From: CAZIWX01 sp964543125
Lineage (GTDB): Bacteria > Fidelibacterota > UBA8477
Length of the DNA: 14,328 nucleotides
Assembly: GCA_964543125.1 (NCBI GenBank)
Contig: CAZIWX010000063.1
Span: 1 to 14,328 of the forward strand
Reading direction: 5' to 3'
Shown: positions 1-11,204 of the stretch, piece after piece
Numbering within the stretch: the first letter of the stretch is position 1
How the letters are laid out: each line of letters begins with the position of its first letter
Program-made: the position numbers and the translations under genes
Notes under the pieces: model-generated
Told to the model about the DNA's origin: nothing
The model's database searches: none
The model's input: the letters and a program-made list of their open reading frames with translations, nothing else

Positions 1-1048
1 GTTTGGCGCCTTCAGTCAGAGCTATTTTTGCCAGATGTGTGTTGCCCTGTACGGAAACCTGAAAATAGAGACTTTGGCTGTCCGCGGACCAAACCGGCCG
101 GGTAGATTGCACACCTTCCGGGAGGTCATTGATGGTCGCGGCCCCGGCTTCCACATCAAATTTCCCGGTGAGGTCCCGGGCCTTACCCTTGCCATTGGCC
201 GGTACGGCAAACACGCTGATATTCAACCACCAGGCGCCTTTTCCCGCAACACCCATGTAAGCGATCCATTTTCCATCGGGTGAAAAAGCCGGATGGTATT
301 TAGGTCCTTCCGGTGTGGGAATCTTTTTTGCGCTTCCGCCGTGCGCCGAAACGATAAACAGATCCATATTATCCGGATCCAGGTCGGGTTCTTTAGAATG
401 ATTGGAAACGAAGGCGATCAGCTTACCATCCGCTGACCAGGTCGGCGTTTCTTCATCATAAACGGGATGGTCAGTCAATTGTCTAACCTTGCCGGTGGAA
501 GCATCCACCAGCCACAGGTGCCAGCGTTCTTGTGGCAGAAAACCGTGTTCGTCCAACTTGAAGAATACCCGGTCAAAATGGCGGGCCACCACGCCCAGTT
601 TCTTTTTTGACGCATCCTTTTCCCGTTCCAAAACCGCCGGGTCCGTTTTACGGAATTGGAGCAATAGTTTATGACCGTCCGGCGACCAATGAAACTCACC
701 AATCTCACCCTTCAGGTCCGTCAATTTGCGAGCTTCACCGCCATCCAGGGGAATCAGGTAGAGCTGGGATTGTTTTTCAGCGTCGCGATTGGAAATGAAA
801 GCGATGGTTTTTCCGTCCGGCGACCAGCGGGGTGAATGGTCATTGTGATTACCACGGGTAAAGGCTTTGCCCTTGCCACTCTCGGTAGAAACCAACCATA
901 AATTAGTATATTTTTTTTCTGTTTTCTTAGCAATCCGCTTCAAACCGTAGGCGACTAATTTGCCATCCGGTGAAATCCGGCAATCGGTTGGCATTTGAAA
1001 GCGGTAAAGATCTTCAGCCGTAATACGACGACTTGATGTAGCAGACAT
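1..1048 (-). CDS. S9-family serine peptidase (DPP IV/acylaminoacyl-peptidase type), N-terminal propeller only
   Basis: Reading the minus strand from ATG at 1048-1046 gives 349 uninterrupted codons that leave the window at its left edge, so the C-terminal part is missing. The visible part has at least six TolB/PD40-like propeller blades marked by SPDGKLVAY, WSPDGKTIAFISN, WSPDGHKLLLQF, WSADGKLIAFVSN, FSPDGKWIAYMG and WSADSQSLYFQ. This is the usual N-terminal beta-propeller of prolyl-oligopeptidase-family (S9) enzymes, where it gates access to a C-terminal alpha/beta-hydrolase domain. That catalytic domain (Ser, Asp, His) lies outside the window, so activity is inferred. The N-terminus (MSATSSRRITAEDLYRFQ) has no signal peptide, suggesting a cytoplasmic enzyme that cleaves peptides. 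A weak GAAAGG ribosome site precedes the start. The gene begins 20 nt after the lipase gene on the same strand, so the two are probably co-transcribed. A TolB-like protein without a peptidase domain is the main alternative. Confidence 0.82.
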   Translation of the reverse strand, partial: MSATSSRRITAEDLYRFQMPTDCRISPDGKLVAYGLKRIAKKTEKKYTNLWLVSTESGKGKAFTRGNHNDHSPRWSPDGKTIAFISNRDAEKQSQLYLIPLDGGEARKLTDLKGEIGEFHWSPDGHKLLLQFRKTDPAVLEREKDASKKKLGVVARHFDRVFFKLDEHGFLPQERWHLWLVDASTGKVRQLTDHPVYDEETPTWSADGKLIAFVSNHSKEPDLDPDNMDLFIVSAHGGSAKKIPTPEGPKYHPAFSPDGKWIAYMGVAGKGAWWLNISVFAVPANGKGKARDLTGKFDVEAGAATINDLPEGVQSTRPVWSADSQSLYFQVSVQGNTHLAKIALTEGAK

Positions 1049-1068
1049 GGGCGGCCTTTCGTGGAGAT

Positions 1069-2081
1069 TTATTGCAAGTGTTGATTAATCCAGACCAGCA
1101 TGTCATCCAGAACCCGTTGCTTTTCAGGATCGTTCAGAATCTCATGGTAAAATCCATCGTAGAGCTTCAGGGTTTTATCTTTGGATGAGGCCTGCTCATA
1201 AAGCATCCGGCTACCATCAGGATCAGCCAGCCGGTCGGCGGAACCGTGCATGATGAGTACCGGCAGGGCTAATTTTGAGGCCTGCCGTTTGATCTGCTTT
1301 TGGGTTTTAATCAATTCGGCGCCGGTTCGGGCCGGAATGGCGCCCCGGTAATTGAGAGGATCACGGTCATAGCGGCTAACAACCGCTGGATCGCGGGAGA
1401 TGGCGGCACTATCCAAAGTGATAGTCGGCAAACCCGGCAGGATAATGCTTAAAACGCTTGATAAAGCTTGTAAAACCGCTGATACATCATCGCTGACTTT
1501 AACCGCGGCGCCGCTGAGCAGTAATCCACTCAGATCGGCCGTTGGGCGTTGAAGCAGAAATGCCGTGGCAATGGCGCCGCCCATACTGTGCCCAAAAAGA
1601 AATAAAGGACCACTGGGGTAGCGTTGCCGAATTTCCAGTAAAAATTGTTCAAGGTCGTCGACGTAATTGTAGAAACGATTGACATAAATTCGCCGGCCCT
1701 CGGATTGACCGTGACCGCGTAAGTCAAATGTTTCCACCCCGATGCCCTGTTCGCACAGGAATTCAGCCACATGGGTATAGCGCGTGCTGTGTTCNNNNNN
1801 NNNNNNNNNNNNNNNNNNNNNNNNNNNNNNNNNNNNNNNNNNNNNNNNNNNNNNNNNNNNNNNNNNNNNNNNNNNNNNNNNNNNNNNNNNNNNNCGATGC
1901 CCTGTTCGCACAGGAATTCAGCCACATGGGTATAGCGCGTGCTGTGTTCAGCCAGGCCGTGAACAATCACCATAACCGCCCGGGGCTTGCCTTCCGGATA
2001 CCAACTTTGTCGAAACAGGTGTCTGCCGTCGCGGGCATCGAACATGGTTGCGGTATGCTTTAAATTTGGTGTGGCTGCCAT
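1069..2081 (-). CDS. Monoacylglycerol lipase-like alpha/beta hydrolase (split by an assembly gap)
   Basis: The gene starts at ATG 2081-2079 behind a good AAAGGAG ribosome site and stops at TAA 1071-1069. It is interrupted by 100 Ns and a 55-bp duplication. Removing one duplicate copy plus the Ns (155 nt) leaves 858 nt, an unbroken 285-residue protein. In that restored protein the lipase signature GHSMGG gives nucleophile Ser114, HGSADR gives Asp231, and YHEILND gives His261. The spacings (117 and 30 residues) equal those I recall for the human MGLL Ser122/Asp239/His269 triad. HGLAEHSTRY and DLRGHGQSEGRR are also typical of the family. It should hydrolyse monoacylglycerols or lysophospholipid-like esters to a free fatty acid. 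No signal peptide is seen, so it is probably cytoplasmic. It is the first gene of a probable two-gene minus-strand operon with the S9 peptidase. As deposited, the raw sequence would be called as two broken ORFs. Confidence 0.9.
1740..1794. repeat. Left copy of 55-bp duplication at a scaffold gap
   Basis: These 55 bases are identical to 1895-1949, and they are the last bases before the N run. Both copies encode the same piece of the lipase (residues around 45-62). The copy is best explained as a contig end that overlaps the next contig, not as a genomic repeat. Confidence 0.95.
1795..1894. other. 100-N scaffold gap
   Basis: Exactly 100 Ns sit inside the lipase gene. The flanking 55-bp identical sequence indicates that the two contigs actually overlap and that no sequence is missing. 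100 is a conventional placeholder length for gaps of unknown size. Confidence 0.98.
1895..1949. repeat. Right copy of 55-bp duplication at a scaffold gap
   Basis: This is identical to 1740-1794 and is the first sequence after the N run. Merging the two copies gives a lipase that reads continuously from its N-terminus (MAATPNLKHT) through the catalytic GHSMGG motif. Confidence 0.95.
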
Positions 2082-2394
2082 TTCCCAACTCCTTTCATAC
2101 GGTTAATCGGCCAAAATTACATTCGGACGACGATAAATACTTCATAAAAATTTATCCGCCTTATAGAGCCGGTTGTGAAAATATAACTGAAAGGCTAAAA
2201 AATTGTCTCCCTTCGCAAGGAGAGCCCGAGGAAGGGACTCCGGACTGTTTTCTCCGGCGGCGGTGAATCACCCTTTTCAAACTGTGGTTTATCACCAAAA
2301 TCGGCCTATTTTATAAAAAAGCCATTTTCAACCCGGGAATTGAGTCTGCCTATTCGCGCTGTTCCGGGTCGAAGAACAAACAAGGTGGTGTAAA
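2082..2394. other. Divergent intergenic region between lipase (-) and SDR (+) genes
   Basis: This 313-bp stretch separates two divergently oriented genes and must hold promoters for both. I see no gene in it. The open frame at 2048-2266 (+) starts inside the lipase and resembles no family I know. The right half is AT-rich around 2305-2320, including TATAAA at 2312-2317, which could be a -10 element for the SDR gene, but no convincing -35 accompanies it. A small hairpin (TCTCC/GGAGA arms, 2206-2223) lies in the middle and has no T-tract. Confidence 0.6.
2151..2179 (-). promoter_or_regulatory. Candidate sigma70-type promoter for the lipase-peptidase operon
   Basis: On the minus strand TTCACA (2179-2174, 5/6 match to TTGACA) is followed after exactly 17 bp by GATAAA (2156-2151, 4/6 match to TATAAT). 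This would give a leader of roughly 60 nt before the lipase ATG at 2081. It was found by eye, so chance matches in AT-rich DNA are possible. Confidence 0.33.
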
Positions 2395-3270
2395 ATGTTC
2401 AAGTCTGATCTATTAGCGGGTAAAACCGTTTTTATCACCGGTGGCGGGACCGGCCTGGGACGCGCCATGGGTAAGCGTTTCATGGAACTCGGAGCGCGAT
2501 TGGTTATTGCCAGCCGCAAACTGCCCGTATTGCGGAAAACGGCTCAAGCGCTGGAAGCTGAAACCGGTATTTCCGATTCCGTTTTGCCGCTGGAATTGGA
2601 TGTACGGGATTATCGGGCCGTGGAACAGGCTCGTGATGCCGCCGCTCAGCATTTCGGCCGGGTGGATGTGTTGCTCAATAACGCCGCCGGAAATTTTGTC
2701 AGTCCCACGGAACGCCTGTCATCCAAAGCTTTTGATGTGATCGTGGATATCGTTTTGCGCGGGTCGTACAATTGCACGCTGGCGTTTGGGAAACACTGGA
2801 TTGCGAATAAGCAATCCGCCCGGGTGCTGAATATTGTCACAACCTACGCCTGGACCGGCAGCGGGTATGTTGTCCCTTCCGCCGTATCCAAAGCCGGCGT
2901 GCTGGCATTGACACGCTCACTGGCGGTGGAATGGGCCAAATACGGGATTACGACCAACGCCATTGCACCGGGACCATTTCCGACTAAAGGCGCTTGGTCG
3001 CGCTTGATTCCGCCCGGCGTGGAAGAGCGTATCCTGCGCCGCATTCCGTTGGGACGCGTGGGCGATCACGCCGAGTTGACTAATTTAGCCGCTTTTCTTA
3101 TTTCCGGTCAGAGTCAATTTATCAACGGCGAAGTGGTGACCATCGACGGCGGCGAATGGCTGAAAGGCGCGGGTGAATTTAATCTATTGGATTTTCTGAA
3201 ACCGGAAGAGTGGGATGCCATGGAAGCGCAGGTGCGCCGGGCGAACCGGAAGCCCAAAACCGAGTCATGA
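2395..3270 (+). CDS. 2,4-dienoyl-CoA reductase-like short-chain dehydrogenase
   Basis: A 291-residue SDR. The N-terminal dinucleotide-binding motif is TGGGTGLGRAM (Gly-rich loop, residues 15-25), followed by NNAAG at 95-99. The catalytic residues are Tyr151, Ser162 and Lys166 in TTYAWTGSGYVVPSAVSKAG. The atypical order, with Tyr before Ser, and the spacings of 11 and 15 match mitochondrial DECR1, as do NNAAGNFVSPTERLS, PGPFPTKGAWSRL and the C-terminal GGEWLKGAGEFN. It should use NADPH to reduce 2,4-dienoyl-CoA to an enoyl-CoA, an auxiliary step in beta-oxidation of unsaturated fatty acids. It differs from the E. coli FadH flavin/Fe-S enzyme. ATG 2395 is preceded by AAGGTGGT with good spacing. 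The MscS gene follows after 42 nt on the same strand. A broader trans-2-enoyl-CoA reductase role is the main alternative. Likely a soluble cytoplasmic tetramer by family. Confidence 0.88.
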   Translation: MFKSDLLAGKTVFITGGGTGLGRAMGKRFMELGARLVIASRKLPVLRKTAQALEAETGISDSVLPLELDVRDYRAVEQARDAAAQHFGRVDVLLNNAAGNFVSPTERLSSKAFDVIVDIVLRGSYNCTLAFGKHWIANKQSARVLNIVTTYAWTGSGYVVPSAVSKAGVLALTRSLAVEWAKYGITTNAIAPGPFPTKGAWSRLIPPGVEERILRRIPLGRVGDHAELTNLAAFLISGQSQFINGEVVTIDGGEWLKGAGEFNLLDFLKPEEWDAMEAQVRRANRKPKTES

Positions 3271-3312
3271 AATTCGATTCATTTTTCGAAATATCCGATC
3301 TAACTTAATTCC

Positions 3313-4485
3313 ATGTTCGCGGCCTTTGTAGAATCCGTTCAGTCTTTATGGCAATACACGTTGCTGGATAACTCGGTAGTGCACCTGCGATTGGGGAATC
3401 TGGCACTTGGCGTTATCGTTTTTCTGGCCGGTTGGCGGTTGGGACGCTGGCTGGTGCACCGCGGAATGGTGCGCTTCATCGCTTCCCGGGGATCGGGAAA
3501 TACCGATCACGCCTGGCTGGAAAACTTTTTAGGATTCCTGTTGGTGCTGATCATGTTGGTTACCGCTTTGGTGATAGTCGGAATTCCCGCCTCTATTTTT
3601 GGATATTTGTGGCACTTTTCGCTTTTTGAACTGGAAGGCCACGGCATTGAACTGGGTAATGTAATCTTGGGACTGGTGCTGCTCTACCCGGGTGTGAGAT
3701 TTTCACGTTATTTGTCCGATGAATTCCAAAACATCGTTTTAGCCCGGCTCCGGTTGGACCCGGCTTCCCAGAATCTGCTCACGGTTCTGGTTCGCTATTT
3801 TCTCATTATTGTGGTGGCGTTGTTCGTCCTCACCCTGGTGGGGATTCCGTTGACAGCCTTTACCGTGATCGGTGGCGCCTTAGCCATCGGTGTCGGTCTG
3901 GGCAGTCAAAATCTGGTGAACAACTTCCTGTCCGGTTTGGTGTTGATGATTGAGCGCCCCTTAAAAGTGGGGGATGTGGTCGAAGTGGATGAACGCCGGG
4001 GCGTCGTCGAGCACATCGGTGGCCGTTCAACCCGCATTCGCACCGTCGATAATCTGCGTTTAGTGATGCCCAACAGTAAATTGCTGGAAAATACGGTCAT
4101 TAACTGGTCGCTGATTGATAATTACATCCGCCGGGAAATTACCGTGGGCGTTGCCTACGGGAGTGACGTGGACCAAACGGTGGAATTGTTCAAGCAGGCA
4201 ATTGTAGAGCATCCCCGGGTGGAGAAAACGCCCAAACCCATTGTTTTGTTTGAAGATTTTGGGGATAATGCCTTGAGCTTTCGGGGCATTTTCTGGACCC
4301 GGTTTCGGGAAGCCGTTCGTCCGCGCATTACCGAGAGCGAGATTCGGTTTAAGATCAATCACCTGTTCAATGAAGCCGGTATCGTTATTGCATTTCCTCA
4401 ACGAGATGTGCATCTGGATACCGCCGGTCCGCTGGAAGTGCGCATCACCAATCCTCAAAGCAAACCGGCATCCGACCCGGAATAA
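3313..4485 (+). CDS. MscS-family mechanosensitive ion channel
   Basis: A 390-residue membrane protein with about five hydrophobic helices (near residues 28-47, 72-92, 113-131, 158-180 and 183-212). The last is the pore-lining TM3-type helix, rich in Gly/Ala: GGALAIGVGLGSQNLVNNFL (188-207). It is followed by the MscS beta-domain hallmarks IERPLKVGD (213-221) and MPNSKLLENTVINWS (252-266), then a cytoplasmic alpha/beta domain ending with FPQRDVH (361-367). Family members open under membrane tension and release osmolytes during hypo-osmotic shock. At 390 residues it is longer than E. coli MscS (286) because of extra N-terminal helices, and much shorter than MscK. ATG 3313 has no clear Shine-Dalgarno. 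It lies 42 nt after the SDR gene and 77 nt before the lyase-SelD gene, so an operon is possible, though the functions are unrelated. Confidence 0.92.
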   Translation: MFAAFVESVQSLWQYTLLDNSVVHLRLGNLALGVIVFLAGWRLGRWLVHRGMVRFIASRGSGNTDHAWLENFLGFLLVLIMLVTALVIVGIPASIFGYLWHFSLFELEGHGIELGNVILGLVLLYPGVRFSRYLSDEFQNIVLARLRLDPASQNLLTVLVRYFLIIVVALFVLTLVGIPLTAFTVIGGALAIGVGLGSQNLVNNFLSGLVLMIERPLKVGDVVEVDERRGVVEHIGGRSTRIRTVDNLRLVMPNSKLLENTVINWSLIDNYIRREITVGVAYGSDVDQTVELFKQAIVEHPRVEKTPKPIVLFEDFGDNALSFRGIFWTRFREAVRPRITESEIRFKINHLFNEAGIVIAFPQRDVHLDTAGPLEVRITNPQSKPASDPE

Positions 4486-4562
4486 ATCAGATTGAATGTA
4501 ACTTTAATTGTGAATAGTGGCTCGTCCGTCAACGGATCAGCACTAGCTCCCCGGGAATCAGG

Positions 4563-6761
4563 ATGAAGCCGATTTACCTCGATTACAACGCCACCACGCC
4601 CATCGATCCGCGAGTTGCTGAGGCCATGCTGCCATATTTGGAGGAGCATTTCGGTAATCCCTCCAGCAGTCATATTTTTGGGACCACCGCCCGCAAAGCG
4701 GTGCTGAAAGCTCGTCAACAGGTAGCCGAACTGCTGGGTGCTAAACCCGGGGAGATCATTTTCACCAGCGGCGGCACCGAATCCAACAATTGGGCGATCA
4801 AGGGCGCTGCCCGGGCGTTGCGTTCCAGGGGTTCACACATCATTACGGCGGCCATCGAACATCCCGCGGTCATGGAAGTTTGCAAATACCTCGCGGCGGA
4901 GGGTTTTACGCTCACTATTATCCCGGTGGATGCCACCGGCCGCGTCAATCCGCATGATATTGCCGCCGCGATCACGCCGGATACCATTCTTATTAGCATT
5001 ATGCACGCCAATAATGAAGTAGGCACTATCCAACCTATCGCTAAGATCACGGAAATCGCCCATGAAAATAGCATTATCATGCACACGGATGCCGCCCAGT
5101 CGATGGGAAAAATTGCCGTTAACGTGGCTGACTTAGGGGTGGATTTACTCTCGTTAGCCGGACATAAGCTCTATGGGCCTAAAGGCGTTGGTGCGTTGTA
5201 TGTGCGGTCAGGGCTAATCCTTGAAAAGTTTATGCATGGCGCCAACCATGAAGGCAATCGCCGGGCCGGGACGGAAAATGTCCTTGAAATCGTGGGACTG
5301 GGAGCAGCCTGCGAGCTGATTTCACAAAATCTGCCGGACTACCGGCAACATTATTCCAAAATGCGTGATCGCCTCGAGCAGGGTCTGCGGCAACGTATCC
5401 CGCGGCTCCGGGTGAATGGCAATCTCGAGCAGCGCCTGCCCAATACGGCTAGCATCAGTTTTAAGGGACTGGAAGCCAATACCATCTTGGCGGAACTGGA
5501 AACCGTGGCCGCATCGGCCGGTGCAGCCTGTCATGCCGAAGCGGTTGAGTTGTCGGCGGTGTTGGAAGCGATGGCCGTACCGCTTGAATATGCCATGGGA
5601 ACCATCCGGTTTTCAGTAGGGCGCCAGACATCCGCGGCTGAAATTGATCAGGCGCTTGAGGAAATTACCGCTGTCATTGACCGCCTGCGGCCCGGCGACA
5701 CGGGTGCTTCCGTCATTGGCGAGCAGGGAAAACCGGTAAAATTGACGCAGTTTACCCACGGGCTGGGCTGTGCCTGTAAACTCCGGCCGCAACTCCTGGA
5801 GCAAGTTCTCCAAAAATTACCTGTTTCCCGGGATAAGCACATCCTCGTTGGCGCTGATACCGCGGACGATGCCGCCGTTTACAAGGTGCGGGACGATCTG
5901 GCGCTGATTCAGACCGTGGATTTTTTCACACCCATTGTGGACGATCCCTTCCAATTCGGCGCTATCGCTGCCGCGAACTCGCTCAGTGACATTTACGCTA
6001 TGGGCGGTAAACCTGCCTTTGCCCTGAATATTGTGGGATTCCCGAGTAAGCGCCTGCCGGTTAGCGTTTTAGAAGCGATTTTAGCCGGCGCCCAATCCAA
6101 AGCTGAGGAGGCGGGTATCGCCATCATCGGCGGGCATACGGTTGATGATACGGAACCCAAGTTCGGTCTCGCGGTCACCGGCTTTGTGCATCCGGATCAA
6201 ATCTGGCGGAATCAAGGCGCCCGGGATGGCGATGTGCTGGTCCTCACCAAGCCGCTGGGCACCGGAATCCTGAGTACGGCCATGAAACGTGGTATGCTGA
6301 ATGGGGAGCAGACCGATAAATTGATGCAGACCATGGCGGAACTGAACGCTAACGCCGCGGAAAAATTATCGGGATTAAAGGTCCGGGCCTGCACCGATAT
6401 CACCGGTTTTGGCTTGTGTGGCCATCTTCTGGAAATGCTGGGGGCGGATGGACTGGTTGCAACGCTCCGCATGGACGACATACCCCGGCTGCCCGGTGTA
6501 GAAGAAATGGCTGCTGCTGATATGGTCCCCGGGGGGTCACGCGACAACGAGGCTTTCACCCGCAAGGCAGTCAATTATGCCGCAACGATCTCTGAATACA
6601 GGCGCTATTTTGTCAACGATGCGCAAACCAGCGGGGGCTTACTGGTGGCATTATCCGAGCCGGATGCCCAGGAATACTTGGATCGGATGCCTGGGAAAGC
6701 CTGGGTAATTGGAAGAATCCAGGCGGCTACGGATAGCGGCTCGCGGATCCATATTAACTAA
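4563..6761 (+). CDS. Fused cysteine desulfurase/selenocysteine lyase - selenophosphate synthetase (SelD)
   Basis: One 732-residue chain with two complete enzymes. Residues 1-380 are a fold-type-I PLP enzyme of the NifS/SCLY group. It has YLDYNATTP at 5-13, His100, Asp176 in HTDAAQ, the PLP lysine Lys202 in AGHKLYGPKG, and catalytic Cys323 in GAACHAE. The GAACH context resembles mammalian selenocysteine lyase. After a linker of about 12 residues, residues 392-732 (341 aa; E. coli SelD has 347) form selenide, water dikinase. It has THGLGCACK with the catalytic pair Cys403 (TGT, not Sec) and Lys406, then GADTADDAAVY, IGGHTVDDTEPKFG and TDITGFGLCGH. The first half would release selenide or persulfide-bound Se from (seleno)cysteine. 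The second would make selenophosphate with ATP for Sec-tRNA and selenouridine. There is no stop or frameshift at the junction. The start ATG 4563 has only a weak purine stretch upstream. Confidence 0.95.
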   Translation: MKPIYLDYNATTPIDPRVAEAMLPYLEEHFGNPSSSHIFGTTARKAVLKARQQVAELLGAKPGEIIFTSGGTESNNWAIKGAARALRSRGSHIITAAIEHPAVMEVCKYLAAEGFTLTIIPVDATGRVNPHDIAAAITPDTILISIMHANNEVGTIQPIAKITEIAHENSIIMHTDAAQSMGKIAVNVADLGVDLLSLAGHKLYGPKGVGALYVRSGLILEKFMHGANHEGNRRAGTENVLEIVGLGAACELISQNLPDYRQHYSKMRDRLEQGLRQRIPRLRVNGNLEQRLPNTASISFKGLEANTILAELETVAASAGAACHAEAVELSAVLEAMAVPLEYAMGTIRFSVGRQTSAAEIDQALEEITAVIDRLRPGDTGASVIGEQGKPVKLTQFTHGLGCACKLRPQLLEQVLQKLPVSRDKHILVGADTADDAAVYKVRDDLALIQTVDFFTPIVDDPFQFGAIAAANSLSDIYAMGGKPAFALNIVGFPSKRLPVSVLEAILAGAQSKAEEAGIAIIGGHTVDDTEPKFGLAVTGFVHPDQIWRNQGARDGDVLVLTKPLGTGILSTAMKRGMLNGEQTDKLMQTMAELNANAAEKLSGLKVRACTDITGFGLCGHLLEMLGADGLVATLRMDDIPRLPGVEEMAAADMVPGGSRDNEAFTRKAVNYAATISEYRRYFVNDAQTSGGLLVALSEPDAQEYLDRMPGKAWVIGRIQAATDSGSRIHIN

Positions 6762-6843
6762 ATCTCAATACGCGCCGGTCTGGATTCGGGTTAATGATTA
6801 TTTTCGTTGGCAGACGAACCAATCGGGCTGAAATTAGACCTTA

Positions 6844-7927
6844 ATGAAACAGCCCGCCTTGCTGGCGCTCTCCAACGGAAAAATATTTCAGGGCAGTGTC
6901 TTCGGTTCCACCGGTGAAACCCTTGGTGAAGTGTGTTTTAATACCAGTATGTCCGGTTACCAGGAGATCCTCACCGATCCGTCCTATGGCGGTCAGATCG
7001 TCGCCATGACCTACCCGCACATCGGTAACTACGGCGTCAACTCGGAAGATGTGGAAAGCGATCGAATTCAGGTAGCCGGATTTGTGGTGCGGGAAGGCGG
7101 AGAATTTCCATCAAATTACCGCTCAACAGCTTCCCTGCCGGATTATCTCAACCAGCAAAATATTGTAGGTATCCAGGGGCTGGATACCCGGGCTTTGACC
7201 CGCTGTCTCCGCAACGAAGGCGCTCTGAACGGGATCATCAGCAGTGTTGATCTCCGGGCCGCTTCCCTGTTGAAAAAAGTGCGCCGGGCGCCATCCATGG
7301 CAGGTCTGGATCTGGTTTCCAAGGTCACTCGCAATGATCGGCAATCGTGGCCCGTTAGCGAAAATTTTGTTAAGCCCAGGGTCGTGGCTCTCGATTTTGG
7401 CATTAAATACAATATTTTACGCCAACTGGCCCGGCGCCAATGCAATACCACGATCGTTCCGGCGGATACATCCGCGCAGGACATCCTAAAGCTGAACCCG
7501 GACGGCATTTTTCTGAGTAATGGTCCCGGTGATCCGGAGCCCGTGACCTACGCTATTCGGACGGTGAAAGCGCTCCTGGGGCGCAAACCCATTTTCGGAA
7601 TTTGCCTGGGTCATCAAATTCTGGCGCTGGCCTTGGGCGCCAAAACCTACAAGATGAAATTCGGTCATCGGGGCGGGAATCATCCGGTTAAGAATTTGAT
7701 TTCCGGGCGAGTTGAAATTACCAGTCAAAATCACGGGTTTGCCGTGGATGCCGATTCACTTTCAGATGGAATTGAACCCACTCACCGGAATTTGAATGAC
7801 AATAGCCTGGAAGGATTTCGGTGTACCGATTTGCCCGCATTCGCGGTGCAATACCATCCCGAATCCAGTCCGGGGCCCCACGATTCCCGGTATCTGTTCG
7901 GGGAATTCATAAAACTCATGGCCGACC

Positions 7928-7935
<8 letters not shown>
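6844..7935 (+). CDS. carA: Carbamoyl-phosphate synthase small (glutaminase) subunit
   Basis: A 363-residue protein, close to the usual ~380. The N-terminal CarA domain shows ALSNGKIFQGSVFGS, FNTSMSGYQEILTDPSY and TYPHIGNYG. The C-terminal class-I glutamine amidotransferase domain has the nucleophile Cys254 in FGICLGHQI and His338/Glu340 in QYHPES. It also has FLSNGPGDP for the oxyanion region and SQNHGF. It hydrolyses glutamine and passes ammonia to CarB for carbamoyl phosphate synthesis, feeding pyrimidines and arginine. The stop overlaps the carB start by 8 nt, indicating translational coupling. ATG 6844 has no recognisable Shine-Dalgarno. The 82-nt upstream gap holds a small hairpin (TTCGT/ACGAA, 6803-6818). 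No UMP-responsive attenuator could be recognised. Confidence 0.97.
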
Positions 7936-11119
<3,184 letters not shown>

Positions 11120-11204
11120 CGGCTGCGGCTTGTAGTCCAAATTCTGTCCCCGCCGGAAATGATGAGTCTCAAGCAACGATATTTGGGTCAGGTTTTAAGC
11201 GTAT

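Noticed and set aside
35..283. 82-codon plus-strand frame at the left edge
   Set aside because: It is antisense to the S9 peptidase propeller, which reads without interruption on the minus strand with repeated SPDG-type motifs.
1530..2081. Separate 183-residue protein reading through the N gap
   Set aside because: It is the lipase N-terminus followed by poly-X and out-of-frame translation caused by the duplicated 55 bp (155 nt is not a multiple of 3).
2206..2223. Hairpin with TCTCC/GGAGA arms as a terminator or riboswitch element
   Set aside because: The stem is short with a bulge and a 3-nt loop, no T-tract follows, and no known riboswitch motif is visible. It lies between divergent genes where no terminator is required.
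3268..3303. Possible selenocysteine TGA at the end of the SDR gene, prompted by the nearby SelD
   Set aside because: Read-through would add only about eleven residues (NSIHFSKYPI) with no redox-type Sec/Cys motif. The protein already ends where DECR-like proteins usually end.
4060..4458. 132-codon minus-strand frame inside the MscS gene
   Set aside because: It is antisense to well-conserved MscS cytoplasmic-domain sequence and its translation resembles no family.
5769..5777. Possible Sec in the SelD active site
   Set aside because: Both active-site codons are TGT (Cys403, Cys405), so this is a Cys-type SelD.
6803..6818. Hairpin TTCGT/ACGAA upstream of carA as a pyrimidine attenuator
   Set aside because: It has only a 5-bp stem with no alternative pairing or T-tract, and no PyrR-binding-like motif could be identified.
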